A DNA stretch of 12,344 nt, taken from NCBI GenBank assembly GCA_050999295.1, contig JBPCPI010000072.1, forward strand, positions 1-12,344, read 5' to 3'. Under the pieces are notes generated by a model that did not search any database, was not told the origin of the DNA, and worked only from the letters and a program-made list of their open reading frames with translations. A program made the position numbers and the translations under genes. This DNA is from JACCQS01 sp050999295. GTDB taxonomy: Bacteria > Actinomycetota > Actinomycetes > Mycobacteriales > Geodermatophilaceae. Shown here piece after piece: positions 1 through 6,303 of this stretch (its first letter is position 1; each line of letters begins with the position of its first letter).

Positions 1-1242
1 CAGGTACACCACGCCGACCGCAAAGATCACCGGTAGGGCGACCCCATTGGCCGGCAGCGTCCAGGCACCGATCAGCAGGCCGCCCACGAACGACAGGTTG
101 AACAACGTGTCCGAGACGCTGAAGACCCGGCCACGGTAGGCATCGCTGACGTGCTCCTGGAAGACGGTGTCGGCACAGATCTTGACCGCCTGCCCCACTC
201 CGCCGATCAGGAACCCGGCGATCAGCAGCAGTTTGATCTCGTACGGCGGCCCGAGGGTCACCTCGGTGATGGCCGCGAGGATCAGCAGGCTGACGATCCA
301 GCGGGGCTTCCCGATCCGCCGGGACATCACCGGCGTGATCGCGGCGGCCAGCAGGGCGCCGGCCGCGCCGATCACCAGAACCTGACCGAGTCCGACGATC
401 CCGTCTCGGAAGAAGCCCTCGGGGACGAAGTAGTTGCGATAGAGCAGGAGCGTGCCCAGCGTCGTGATCCCGTACACCGCTCGGTGGATCGTCAGGGCCG
501 CGAGCGCGCCGACCGCCGGGGCATGCGCGGCGATGTGCCGCATGCCGGCGACCAGACCGATCACGACATCCCGTGCGGTGGAGGGGGAGTGGCCCTCCAG
601 AGTGTCTGGGCCAAGGTAGTTTCCGGCGAATCCGCGGGCGAACACGGCCGCCGCCAGATATCCGAGCATCGACGAGACCGCCAGCACGCCGTACCCGCGG
701 TTGTTCTCGCCTACCAGTTCCAACAGTCCGAGGGCCGCGCCAGCGCCGAGCACGGCCGCCACCGTGCCCATGGTTGTGGTCAACGCGTTGGCGGTGACCA
801 GGTCTTCTTCCTCGGCGACGTGCGGTAGCGAAGCCGACAGGGCCGAGAGTACGAACCGGTTGACGGCCAGGACGGTCAACGCTGCGAGATAGAGCCAGCC
901 GCCGCCGATTCCGGCCACCAGCATCCCGGCGACGCCGATGACCTGAAGGCTGCGCAGCAGGTTTGCCACGAGCAGCACGGTGCGCCGTTTCCACCGATCG
1001 AGCAGTACCCCCGCGAACGGCCCGACCATCGAGTAGGGCAGCAGCAGTACGGCGAACCCCGCGGCCACATCGGCCGGGCTGGCCGCCCGCTCCGGGTTGA
1101 ACAGCACCGCCCCGGCCAGCGAGGCCTGGAAAACCCCGTCGGAGAACTGCCCTGCCAGCCGGGTGCCGACCAGCCGCCGGAAGTCGCCGCGACGGGCCAG
1201 GCCACGCACGGCGTGGTGGCGGACGGTCGGCAGGGTCGGCAC
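1..1242 (-). CDS. MFS transporter, 3' end outside the window
   Basis: This is an integral membrane protein of the major facilitator superfamily, probably a drug or metabolite exporter; the substrate cannot be told. The reading frame is open for 414 codons and runs off the window edge. It shows alternating hydrophobic segments and an MFS-like loop after the second helix (GVLLDRWKRRTVLL, about residues 74-87). A later segment, DTVFQEHVSDAYRGRVFSVS, matches the form seen in MFS_3/EntS-like proteins. I chose the GTG at 1242 because a TANNNT box (TACCCT, 1249-1254) lies exactly six bases upstream, which suggests a leaderless message. In-frame GTGs also exist at about 1290 and 1335, so the start is uncertain. 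The gene is divergent from yqgE; an MFS gene beside a YqgE gene also occurs in M. tuberculosis (Rv0037c/Rv0038, from memory). Confidence 0.85.
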   Translation of the reverse strand, partial: MPTLPTVRHHAVRGLARRGDFRRLVGTRLAGQFSDGVFQASLAGAVLFNPERAASPADVAAGFAVLLLPYSMVGPFAGVLLDRWKRRTVLLVANLLRSLQVIGVAGMLVAGIGGGWLYLAALTVLAVNRFVLSALSASLPHVAEEEDLVTANALTTTMGTVAAVLGAGAALGLLELVGENNRGYGVLAVSSMLGYLAAAVFARGFAGNYLGPDTLEGHSPSTARDVVIGLVAGMRHIAAHAPAVGALAALTIHRAVYGITTLGTLLLYRNYFVPEGFFRDGIVGLGQVLVIGAAGALLAAAITPVMSRRIGKPRWIVSLLILAAITEVTLGPPYEIKLLLIAGFLIGGVGQAVKICADTVFQEHVSDAYRGRVFSVSDTLFNLSFVGGLLIGAWTLPANGVALPVIFAVGVVYL

Positions 1243-1248
1243 GCTCGC

Positions 1249-1254
1249 AGGGTA
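1249..1254 (-). promoter_or_regulatory. -10 box of a probable leaderless MFS promoter
   Basis: On the minus strand the hexamer TACCCT is followed by six bases and then the GTG at 1242. That places the expected transcription start on or next to the first base of the start codon, the usual actinobacterial leaderless layout. No convincing -35 box was seen. Confidence 0.45.
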
Positions 1255-1374
1255 CGGACCCGTCGGTGACCCGTCTGCACGCTGGGGCACGCCGGGCAGC
1301 GGTCCAGTTCGGGGCCGCGACCAACGTCGGGCCACCCGGTTGATGCCTGTCGCGTACGGCGGGCGAGCACCCCG

Positions 1375-1427
1375 GGGTGACGCTCCCGAGGAATGTGCCC
1401 TACCTCGAACTCCTGCGAGCGTCACCC
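1375..1427. promoter_or_regulatory. Inverted repeat between MFS gene and yqgE
   Basis: Perfect 11-bp arms, GGGTGACGCTC (1375-1385) and GAGCGTCACCC (1417-1427), flank 31 bases. Inside them is a second short stem, CGAGG (1387-1391) with CCTCG (1403-1407). The element lies in the divergent intergenic region, 26 bases before the yqgE ATG. It could be an operator for a dimeric regulator or a folded yqgE leader. The repeat is directly visible; its role is inference. Confidence 0.5.
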
Positions 1428-1453
1428 TACCCGGCAGTACTGGGGCACACTAG

Positions 1454-2122
1454 ATGCCGATGAGTTCCTCCCCGACCCCGGACCGCGACCGCCAGCCGTC
1501 GACCGCCCATCTCGGGTGGACGCCGGGCGCTGGTCAGGACATCGTTGCCGGTGGCCTACTGGTCGCCATGCCGCTGCTCGCGGACCCGAACTTCAGTCTC
1601 ACCGTCGTCCTCGTACTCGAGCACTCCGCGCAGGGTTCCGTCGGTGTCGTCCTCAACCGGCCGAGTGAGGTGACCCTCGAGCATGTGCTGCCGACCTGGG
1701 CCACGCTGGCCAGAGGGTCAGAGTACTTCCACATCGGCGGGCCCTGTCAGACCGACGGGGCGCTGTGCCTGGCTCGCGGTGAGCTCCTCGACGCCCGGGT
1801 AGCAGTCGATGGCGGCCGGGACGAGTTGGCGGCGGCCGGGCTCAGGCCCAGTGCCGCCGGGGTGTATCTAGCCGACCTCGATGTCGAGCCGGTTCCCTCC
1901 GCAGAACTGATCAGTGACATCCGGGTCTTCGCTGGGTACGCCGGATGGTCGGCCGACCAGCTCTCCGCCGAGATCGCCGAAGGTGCCTGGCTGTGCCTGC
2001 CGTCGCGTCCGGAGGACGTGTTCACCGCCAACCCGGCGACGCTGTGGCGCACCGTCTTGCACCGCCAGCGCAGTCCGCTGGGCATACTGCGCAGTGCGCC
2101 GGAGGATCCCGCACTCAACTGA
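1454..2122 (+). CDS. yqgE: YqgE/AlgH family protein (DUF179, UPF0301)
   Basis: A soluble protein of 222 residues in the YqgE/AlgH family; the biochemical function is not established for the family. Family signatures are clear: GGLLVAMPLLADPNFSLTVV (about residues 33-52), GSVGVVLNRP (61-70), IGGPCQTDGAL (94-104), the FAGYAGWSADQL segment (159-170) and the GAWLCLP segment (177-183). The first 20 or so residues are polar and poorly conserved, so an ATG two codons downstream (1460) is also possible. No strong ribosome-binding site precedes the ATG. The next gene, the hemerythrin remnant, begins 35 bases downstream on the same strand. Confidence 0.92.
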   Translation: MPMSSSPTPDRDRQPSTAHLGWTPGAGQDIVAGGLLVAMPLLADPNFSLTVVLVLEHSAQGSVGVVLNRPSEVTLEHVLPTWATLARGSEYFHIGGPCQTDGALCLARGELLDARVAVDGGRDELAAAGLRPSAAGVYLADLDVEPVPSAELISDIRVFAGYAGWSADQLSAEIAEGAWLCLPSRPEDVFTANPATLWRTVLHRQRSPLGILRSAPEDPALN

Positions 2123-2157
2123 GTCCGACCGGCGGGCCACTGAGGAGAGAGGTCGAG

Positions 2158-2795
2158 ATGGCCACCGGAATCTCCGACAACACGATCATGACGTACGTCA
2201 TCCATGACGCGCTTCGACGCGACCTGGAACACCTGACCGGGCGGTGGAGAGCCGGGCCGCGTTCGATCCCGCGCGCCAGCACGCGTTCGCTCCTGGCTGG
2301 GAGTGATTCAAGACCCAATTGCGCCATCACCACACTGGGGAGGACATCTCGCTGTGGCCGCGGGTCCGCACCCAACTGGCCGATCGCCCCGATGACCTCG
2401 CACTGCTCGATGTCATGGAGGAGGAGCACGCCCGGATCGGCCCGACCATCGAGGCCATCGACACCGTTGTAGCCGATCGAGAATCCGGTGCCGACCGGCT
2501 GGCCGAGGCGACGGCAGCCTTCCGAGCCGAACTCACCGGTCATCTGTCCCATGAGGAGCGCGACGCGGTCCCGCTCGTTGAGTCGGCGCTGACCAGGCAG
2601 GACTGGAAGGATTTCTCCCGGGAGCAGCAGAAGGCTGTCGGCATGAAAGGCGCCGCCGAGTTCTTCCCGTACATCTTTTCCGGGGCCGATCCCGAACGGG
2701 GAGCACAGGCACTGCGCATATTCCCACCGCCGCTTCGACTGCTGATCCGCCGGGTGTGGCAGCCCCGCTACGGCCGCCGCGACCTGTGGGCCTGA
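2158..2795 (+). pseudogene. Hemerythrin-domain protein, frameshift plus internal stop
   Basis: Hemerythrin-like proteins bind a di-iron centre in a four-helix bundle and sense or carry oxygen. The gene has a good ribosome-binding site (GGAGAGAGG, 2142-2150) before ATG 2158 (an alternative ATG in frame is at 2188) and starts well with MTYVIHDALRRDLEHLT. Close to 2239 one base is missing. The continuation (AVESRAAFDPARQHAFAPGWE) lies in another frame, then hits TGA at 2304-2306, where a Trp or Val codon would be expected. After that the same frame continues to 2795 with the iron-ligand patterns RHHHTGEDISLW, EEEHARIGPTIEAI and LTGHLSHEERDAVPLVE. A repaired product would be about 212 residues. 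Two independent lesions favour a real pseudogene over one sequencing error. A TTG at 2319 could start a truncated protein, but it would lack the first helix and its histidine ligand. Confidence 0.8.
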
Positions 2796-2914
2796 CCGCC
2801 TGACCGTTTCCCGCGGTCGCTAGTACGGTCGCCGGGGCCAGCCTCGCGGCCGATCTGATTCGGCCCGGCGGGTCGTAGGCATCGGGTCGGCAGCGTTTGG
2901 TAGAACGGACCCAG

Positions 2915-2955
2915 TCGGGTGGCAGCGGCTTGGGGAAGAAGTCGCTGCTACCCGA
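2915..2955 (+). terminator. Strong hairpin between convergent genes
   Basis: Bases 2915-2931 pair with 2939-2955 around the 7-base loop GGGGAAG. All 17 positions pair in plus-strand RNA, two of them as G-U wobbles; on the minus strand those two become A-C mismatches. It lies 120 bases after the hemerythrin remnant and before the end of the convergent lipoprotein gene. There is no U-tract. A terminator without a U-tract, as is common in actinobacteria, is the likeliest reading. The rest of the 237-base gap (2796-3032) holds nothing I recognise. Confidence 0.5.
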
Positions 2956-3032
2956 CATCCAGGTCCGCGTCCCGCGGCCCCGTGCCGTACGCCAGGTCGG
3001 ACCCACGTCAGAGGCCCAGGCAGACGCCGCCC

Positions 3033-3794
3033 TCACACACCCACAGCGGCGGCCACATCGGGGTAGTCGGTGGCGCTCACCGTTTGTTCGGCCGGTGGCG
3101 CCTCGACGCTCTGCGGGCCGTGGTCGGACAGCGTGATGGACACCCGTACGGCGGAATTGGGCAGCGTGGTGATGTACTGCAGCAGCAGTTTCTCGTTCAC
3201 CCCGACCGCCACCTGCGCCTGCCCGAAGCTGAACAGCGCCGCCAACTCGCCATCGATCGTCGTCTGGCCCTGGAAGGTGTAGTCCCGCTCGAGATAGGCG
3301 GCCGCGGTGTCCGGCTCGGGTACGGCCAGCCGAGGCATCAGGGCCACGATCGTGTCGATCAGCTCCGCCCCTGCACGGATCTGTCGGCGCATGAAGTTCA
3401 CGCCCGGGACACCCTTCACGGCCATCGCGTCGGTCAGACCCGGCACGTCGCCGAATGTCATGTCGTCGGTGGTGAAGTACAGGCTGCGCGCCTCAGCCGG
3501 CTGCAGCCCGCTGTAGTCGGTGACCGCGATCCCGGTCCCGGTACTGGTCGTGAAGTCCATCGTGCCGGTGTAGGTGAAGGTCGTGTTCTCGGCGTACGGC
3601 GACACCGCCCGGAACTGCGCTCCCCCCGCGAGGAAGTTGCGGTTCAGCAAGCCGGCGAGGGTTTCGGCCTCGCCCTGGGTGATCGGATCGCCGATCTGGC
3701 GTTCGCCGCTCTCCTCAACGCAGCCGGCGATGCCCACGAGCGAGGCAACGATGACGAGCAGGGCAAGCAACGAGCGCAGGGGGTGGAATCTCAT
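3033..3794 (-). CDS. Secreted lipoprotein of unknown function
   Basis: A 253-residue protein with a lipoprotein signal peptide: basic start (MRFHPLR), hydrophobic core (residues 8-22) and lipobox I-A-G-C with the acylated cysteine at residue 25. It should be anchored to the outer face of the cytoplasmic membrane. The mature part has no cysteine cluster, repeat or catalytic motif I recognise. It is rich in beta-type segments, such as TTFTYTGTMDFTTSTGTGIA, followed by a helical region with MRRQIRAGAELIDTIVALMP. The general form recalls actinobacterial LppX/LprG-like or membrane-associated sensor lipoproteins, but no assignment is justified. ATG 3794 fits the signal peptide; a GTG at 3818 would add eight residues. 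A TAGGCT -10-like box ends ten bases before ATG 3794. The gene lies downstream of ino1 but is separated from it by a large hairpin. Confidence 0.8.
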   Translation of the reverse strand: MRFHPLRSLLALLVIVASLVGIAGCVEESGERQIGDPITQGEAETLAGLLNRNFLAGGAQFRAVSPYAENTTFTYTGTMDFTTSTGTGIAVTDYSGLQPAEARSLYFTTDDMTFGDVPGLTDAMAVKGVPGVNFMRRQIRAGAELIDTIVALMPRLAVPEPDTAAAYLERDYTFQGQTTIDGELAALFSFGQAQVAVGVNEKLLLQYITTLPNSAVRVSITLSDHGPQSVEAPPAEQTVSATDYPDVAAAVGV

Positions 3795-3804
3795 CTCGAC
3801 GGCA

Positions 3805-3810
3805 AGCCTA
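3805..3810 (-). promoter_or_regulatory. -10-like box for the lipoprotein gene
   Basis: On the minus strand TAGGCT matches TANNNT and ends ten bases before ATG 3794, implying a leader of only a few bases. No clear -35 box or Shine-Dalgarno sequence is visible. Confidence 0.3.
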
Positions 3811-3822
3811 GGCACCACCCGC

Positions 3823-3893
3823 GTTGATCATCGGAAAGGAGGGGCTTTTCAGCGCGTTCCGACGCCGAAACCCCCCGAATCCCGATGATCAAC
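3823..3893 (-). terminator. Large hairpin after ino1
   Basis: Perfect 12-bp arms, GTTGATCATCGG (3823-3834) and CCGATGATCAAC (3882-3893), enclose further pairing. GGGG (3841-3844) and TTTC (3847-3850) pair with GAAA (3867-3870) and CCCC (3871-3874), leaving a two-base bulge. The tip is GCGT-TCCG-ACGC (3854-3865). It begins 20 bases after the ino1 stop codon on the minus strand, so a terminator is likely. It has no U-tract and could instead be a dispersed palindromic repeat. Confidence 0.6.
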
Positions 3894-3913
3894 TCGGGTG
3901 CGTGCAGCCGAAC

Positions 3914-4993
3914 TCAGGTGTCGAGTTCTCCGCTGATGAAGGCCTCCACGGCGTCCCGGGCGTCGTCGTCGGCGTACTGCACCGGCGGTGACTTCATGAA
4001 GTACGACGATGCCGACAGCAGCGGCCCGCCGATGCCGCGGTCCTTGGCAATCTTTGCGGCCCGGATCGCGTCGATGATGACGCCAGCGGAGTTCGGCGAG
4101 TCCCACACCTCGAGCTTGTACTCCAGCGACAGCGGGGTGTCACCGAAGGAACGACCCTCCAGGCGTACGTAGGCCCAATTGCGGTCGTCCAGCCACGGCA
4201 CATGGTCCGACGGTCCGATGTGTACGTCGGCCTTGGCCATCTCGTGCGGGATCTGTGAGGTGACCGACTGGGTCTTGGAGATCTTCTTGGACTGGAGCCG
4301 CTTGCGCTCCAGCATGTTCATGAAGTCCATGTTGCCGCCGAAGTTCAGCTGGTAGGTGCGCAGCAGCTCCACACCGCGGTCCTCGAACAGTTTGGCCAGC
4401 ACCCGGTGGGTGATTGTCGCGCCGACCTGGCTCTTGATGTCATCGCCCACGATCGGGACGCCGGCCTCGGCGAACTTAGCCGCCCACTCGGCGTTGCTGG
4501 CGATGAACACCGGCAGTGCGTTGACGAAGCCGACCTTGGCATCGATCGCGCACTGGGCGTAGAAGCGGGCGGCGTCCTCGGAGCCCACCGGCAGGTAGGA
4601 CACCATGACGTCGGCCTTGGTGTCGCGCAGGACCTGGACCACGTCGACCGGCTCGGCGTCGGACTCCGAGACGATCTCCCGGTAGTACTCACCCAGGCCG
4701 TCGTAGGTGTGTCCACGGTGGACGGTCACGCCGGTGACCGGGACGTCGCAGAACTTGATCGTATTGTTCTCGCTGGCGCCGATGGCGGTCGACAGATCCT
4801 CGCCAACCTTTTTGGAGTCGACGTCGAAAGCGGCGACGAATTCGATGTCGCGGATGTGGTAGTCCCCGAACTCCACATGCATCAGGCCCGGGACCCGGTC
4901 CTGCGGCTCGGCATTCTTGTAGAACTCGACGCCCTGCACCAGTGCCGCCGCGCAGTTTCCTACCCCGACAATGGCGACTCGTACTGAACCCAT
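3914..4993 (-). CDS. ino1: Inositol-3-phosphate synthase
   Basis: A cytoplasmic NAD-dependent enzyme converting glucose-6-phosphate to 1L-myo-inositol-1-phosphate (inositol-3-phosphate). This is the first step towards phosphatidylinositol, its mannosides and mycothiol. The 359-residue protein has the N-terminal Rossmann motif VAIVGVGNCAAALVQG, the stretch FVNALPVFIAS, the conserved block GDDIKSQVGATITHRVLAKL and the block VWDSPNSAGVIIDAIRAAKI. Length and sequence match actinobacterial Ino1 along the whole protein. ATG 4993 was chosen because GAAAGGGG lies just upstream and streptomycete homologues also begin MGSVRVAIVG. An upstream in-frame ATG at 5047 overlaps the padR stop as ATGA but has no Shine-Dalgarno sequence. 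The gene lies 50 bases after padR and is probably co-transcribed with it. Confidence 0.96.
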   Translation of the reverse strand: MGSVRVAIVGVGNCAAALVQGVEFYKNAEPQDRVPGLMHVEFGDYHIRDIEFVAAFDVDSKKVGEDLSTAIGASENNTIKFCDVPVTGVTVHRGHTYDGLGEYYREIVSESDAEPVDVVQVLRDTKADVMVSYLPVGSEDAARFYAQCAIDAKVGFVNALPVFIASNAEWAAKFAEAGVPIVGDDIKSQVGATITHRVLAKLFEDRGVELLRTYQLNFGGNMDFMNMLERKRLQSKKISKTQSVTSQIPHEMAKADVHIGPSDHVPWLDDRNWAYVRLEGRSFGDTPLSLEYKLEVWDSPNSAGVIIDAIRAAKIAKDRGIGGPLLSASSYFMKSPPVQYADDDARDAVEAFISGELDT

Positions 4994-5043
4994 GGCGGGC
5001 CCCTTTCTTGTGGATGTTCGGGATATCTCGGTCAGTGGGTTGC

Positions 5044-5625
5044 TCATCGGTTCGGAGGTCGGGGCGCACGTGCCTGGTCGGCCCGCTCGGTGTCGATGAG
5101 CTCAGAAAGCCAGCGCACCTCCCGATTCACCGAATCAAGGCCGTGCTGGTGCAATTCGAGGGTGTAGCGATCCAACCGGGCCCGGGTTCGGGCCAGCGCC
5201 GTGGTCAGGCCTTCCTGCTGCTCCTCGACCTTGCGCCGGCGACCTTCCAGGATCCGCAGGCGTACGTCGGAGGCGGTGTGGGAGAAGAACGCCAGGTGTA
5301 CGCCGAAGCGCTCGTCGTCATAGGCGTTGGGCCCGGTCTCGGCAACCCATTCAGCGAAGCGTTCCTTTCCTTCGGCAGTCAGCTTGTAGACCACCTTGCC
5401 GCGCTTCCCGGTGAAGGCAGAGGCGTTGGCAGGCAACAGTTTGCTGGCTTCGACCGTGTCGTCGACCGCGATCAGGGACTGGTCCTTCATCCGCCGAAGG
5501 GCCGGATAGAGCGACCCGTAGGAGAAGGCGCGTAGACCGCCACACACGGTGGACAGTTCCTTGCGGAGTTCATACCCGTGCATCGGTCGCTCGTGCAGGA
5601 GACCGAGGATGGCGAACTCGAGCAT
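5044..5625 (-). CDS. PadR family transcriptional regulator
   Basis: A 193-residue DNA-binding protein with an N-terminal winged helix (residues 1 to about 90) that includes MLEFAILGLLHERPMHGYELRKEL and the recognition-helix stretch FSYGSLYPALRRMKDQSLI. The wing contains GKRGKVVYKLTAEG. A C-terminal, Arg/Glu-rich, probably coiled-coil dimerisation part (about residues 110-180) follows, as in long PadR proteins. ATG 5625 has a strong ribosome-binding site (GGAGGGG, ending about six bases upstream). The same regulator lies immediately upstream of ino1 in M. tuberculosis (Rv0047c, from memory), so control of ino1 is plausible. Two palindromes just upstream of the gene suggest autoregulation. The ligand is unknown. 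Confidence 0.93.
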   Translation of the reverse strand: MLEFAILGLLHERPMHGYELRKELSTVCGGLRAFSYGSLYPALRRMKDQSLIAVDDTVEASKLLPANASAFTGKRGKVVYKLTAEGKERFAEWVAETGPNAYDDERFGVHLAFFSHTASDVRLRILEGRRRKVEEQQEGLTTALARTRARLDRYTLELHQHGLDSVNREVRWLSELIDTERADQARAPRPPNR

Positions 5626-5648
5626 CCGGAACCCCTCCGTTATTCCAT

Positions 5649-5670
5649 GGCGGTTTTGGCCAAAATCGCC
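5649..5670. promoter_or_regulatory. Near-perfect 22-bp palindrome upstream of padR
   Basis: The left arm GGCGGTTTTGG and the right arm CCAAAATCGCC are complementary except at one position, with the core TTTTGGCCAAAA. It lies 24-45 bases upstream of the padR ATG, where a repressor would block the promoter or early transcription. Candidate operator for PadR itself or for another dimeric regulator. Confidence 0.55.
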
Positions 5671-5683
5671 AGTTCTGTCGGTC

Positions 5684-5704
5684 GATGTATCGAGACGATA
5701 TATC
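5684..5704. promoter_or_regulatory. Near-perfect 21-bp dyad upstream of padR
   Basis: Arms GATGTATCG (5684-5692) and CGATATATC (5696-5704) around AGA match at 8 of 9 positions. The AT-rich half-sites starting ATGT/ATAT resemble the general style of PadR-family operators. It is 13 bases from the other palindrome. The dyad is visible; its role as the PadR operator is inference. Confidence 0.5.
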
Positions 5705-5824
5705 AGCCCACAGCGAAAGGGCACGGCGGATGGCCGGCCGCCGAACGCGGGGTGGCCGGTCGGCATCCGGCAGGGCCGCGCGGGCAAGCGGAGTTCGGCA
5801 CCTCCCAAGGTGGGATCTGTTGGC

Positions 5825-5830
5825 TACGCT
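5825..5830 (+). promoter_or_regulatory. -10 box of a probable leaderless promoter
   Basis: TACGCT is followed by six bases (GGTCAG) and then GTG 5837, which puts the likely transcription start at the first base of the start codon. No Shine-Dalgarno sequence is present, in agreement. A small hairpin, CACCT/AGGTG, lies just upstream at 5800-5813. Confidence 0.5.
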
Positions 5831-5836
5831 GGTCAG

Positions 5837-6244
5837 GTGCAGAGCCGCCGCTCGGTCGTGGACTACGCGCTGCAACGCCGCGCGCTGCTGGCCGCCGTCC
5901 ATGCCGGCCGGGTAGGTCTGATCGAGGCCTGCGACGCGAGCGCGTACCTCCTGCGAGCGGCCAAGTACCACGGCGAGGCAACCGAGATCAGTTGCCCGAT
6001 CTGTCGCAGGGAACGCCTCACCCGGGTGCATTACATCTACGGCGATCGGCTGGGCACCCTGTCGGGTCAGGCCAAGACCGAGCGCGAACTAACGGTGATG
6101 GACGGCCGGGCCTCGGAGTTCAGTGTGTACGAGGTGGAGGTCTGCCGCAGCTGTTCCTGGAACCACCTCAACTCCTCCTATGTCCTGGGTGCCGAGGTGG
6201 CGCAGGATACCGGAAAGCCGACGGACCGCGCCGCCCGCAGCTGA
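5837..6244 (+). CDS. DUF5318 zinc-ribbon protein
   Basis: A 135-residue cytoplasmic protein matching the actinobacterial DUF5318 type (M. tuberculosis Rv0049-like, assigned from memory); no function is established. The N-terminal half is helical (SRRSVVDYALQRRALLAAVH, DASAYLLRAAKYHG). Two CxxC pairs, C53-P-I-C56 and C103-R-S-C106, would form one zinc-ribbon knuckle. WNHLNSSYVLG follows the second pair. The start is GTG 5837, supported by the leaderless -10 box; the same frame is open farther upstream, but that stretch is the padR promoter region. It is divergent from padR and precedes the GT87 gene, as in mycobacteria, where a penicillin-binding protein gene lies between them. That gene is absent here. 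Confidence 0.85.
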   Translation: MQSRRSVVDYALQRRALLAAVHAGRVGLIEACDASAYLLRAAKYHGEATEISCPICRRERLTRVHYIYGDRLGTLSGQAKTERELTVMDGRASEFSVYEVEVCRSCSWNHLNSSYVLGAEVAQDTGKPTDRAARS

Positions 6245-6290
6245 CAACCGCGTGGCCCCGGCACACCGGGCTGTTCCACGAGCGGCGACG

Positions 6291-6296
6291 TACCCT
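6291..6296 (+). promoter_or_regulatory. -10 box of a probable leaderless promoter for the GT87 gene
   Basis: TACCCT is followed by seven bases and then GTG 6304. This supports both the chosen start and a promoter separate from the DUF5318 gene. No convincing -35 sequence was found. Confidence 0.4.
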
Positions 6297-6303
6297 GACC
6301 CGC

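Noticed and set aside
151..828. Plus-strand open frame opposite the MFS gene
   Set aside because: A GC-driven antisense shadow with no recognisable domain; the minus strand reads as continuous MFS helices.
2304..2306. TGA as a selenocysteine codon in the hemerythrin gene
   Set aside because: The position is not a redox or ligand site in the family, no SECIS-like structure is evident next to it, and the gene has a separate frameshift upstream.
2919..3827. Long plus-strand open frame opposite the lipoprotein gene
   Set aside because: Its protein is rich in His, Arg and Gly with no motif. The minus strand gives a clean lipoprotein signal and lipobox.
4994..5047. Earlier ino1 start at ATG 5047 (ATGA overlap with padR)
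   Set aside because: It lacks a Shine-Dalgarno sequence, while ATG 4993 has GAAAGGGG and matches the start of homologues. It remains a minor possibility.
5578..6303. Upstream extension of the GT87 reading frame
   Set aside because: It would overlap the whole DUF5318 gene and the padR 5' region, and encodes a low-complexity basic sequence.
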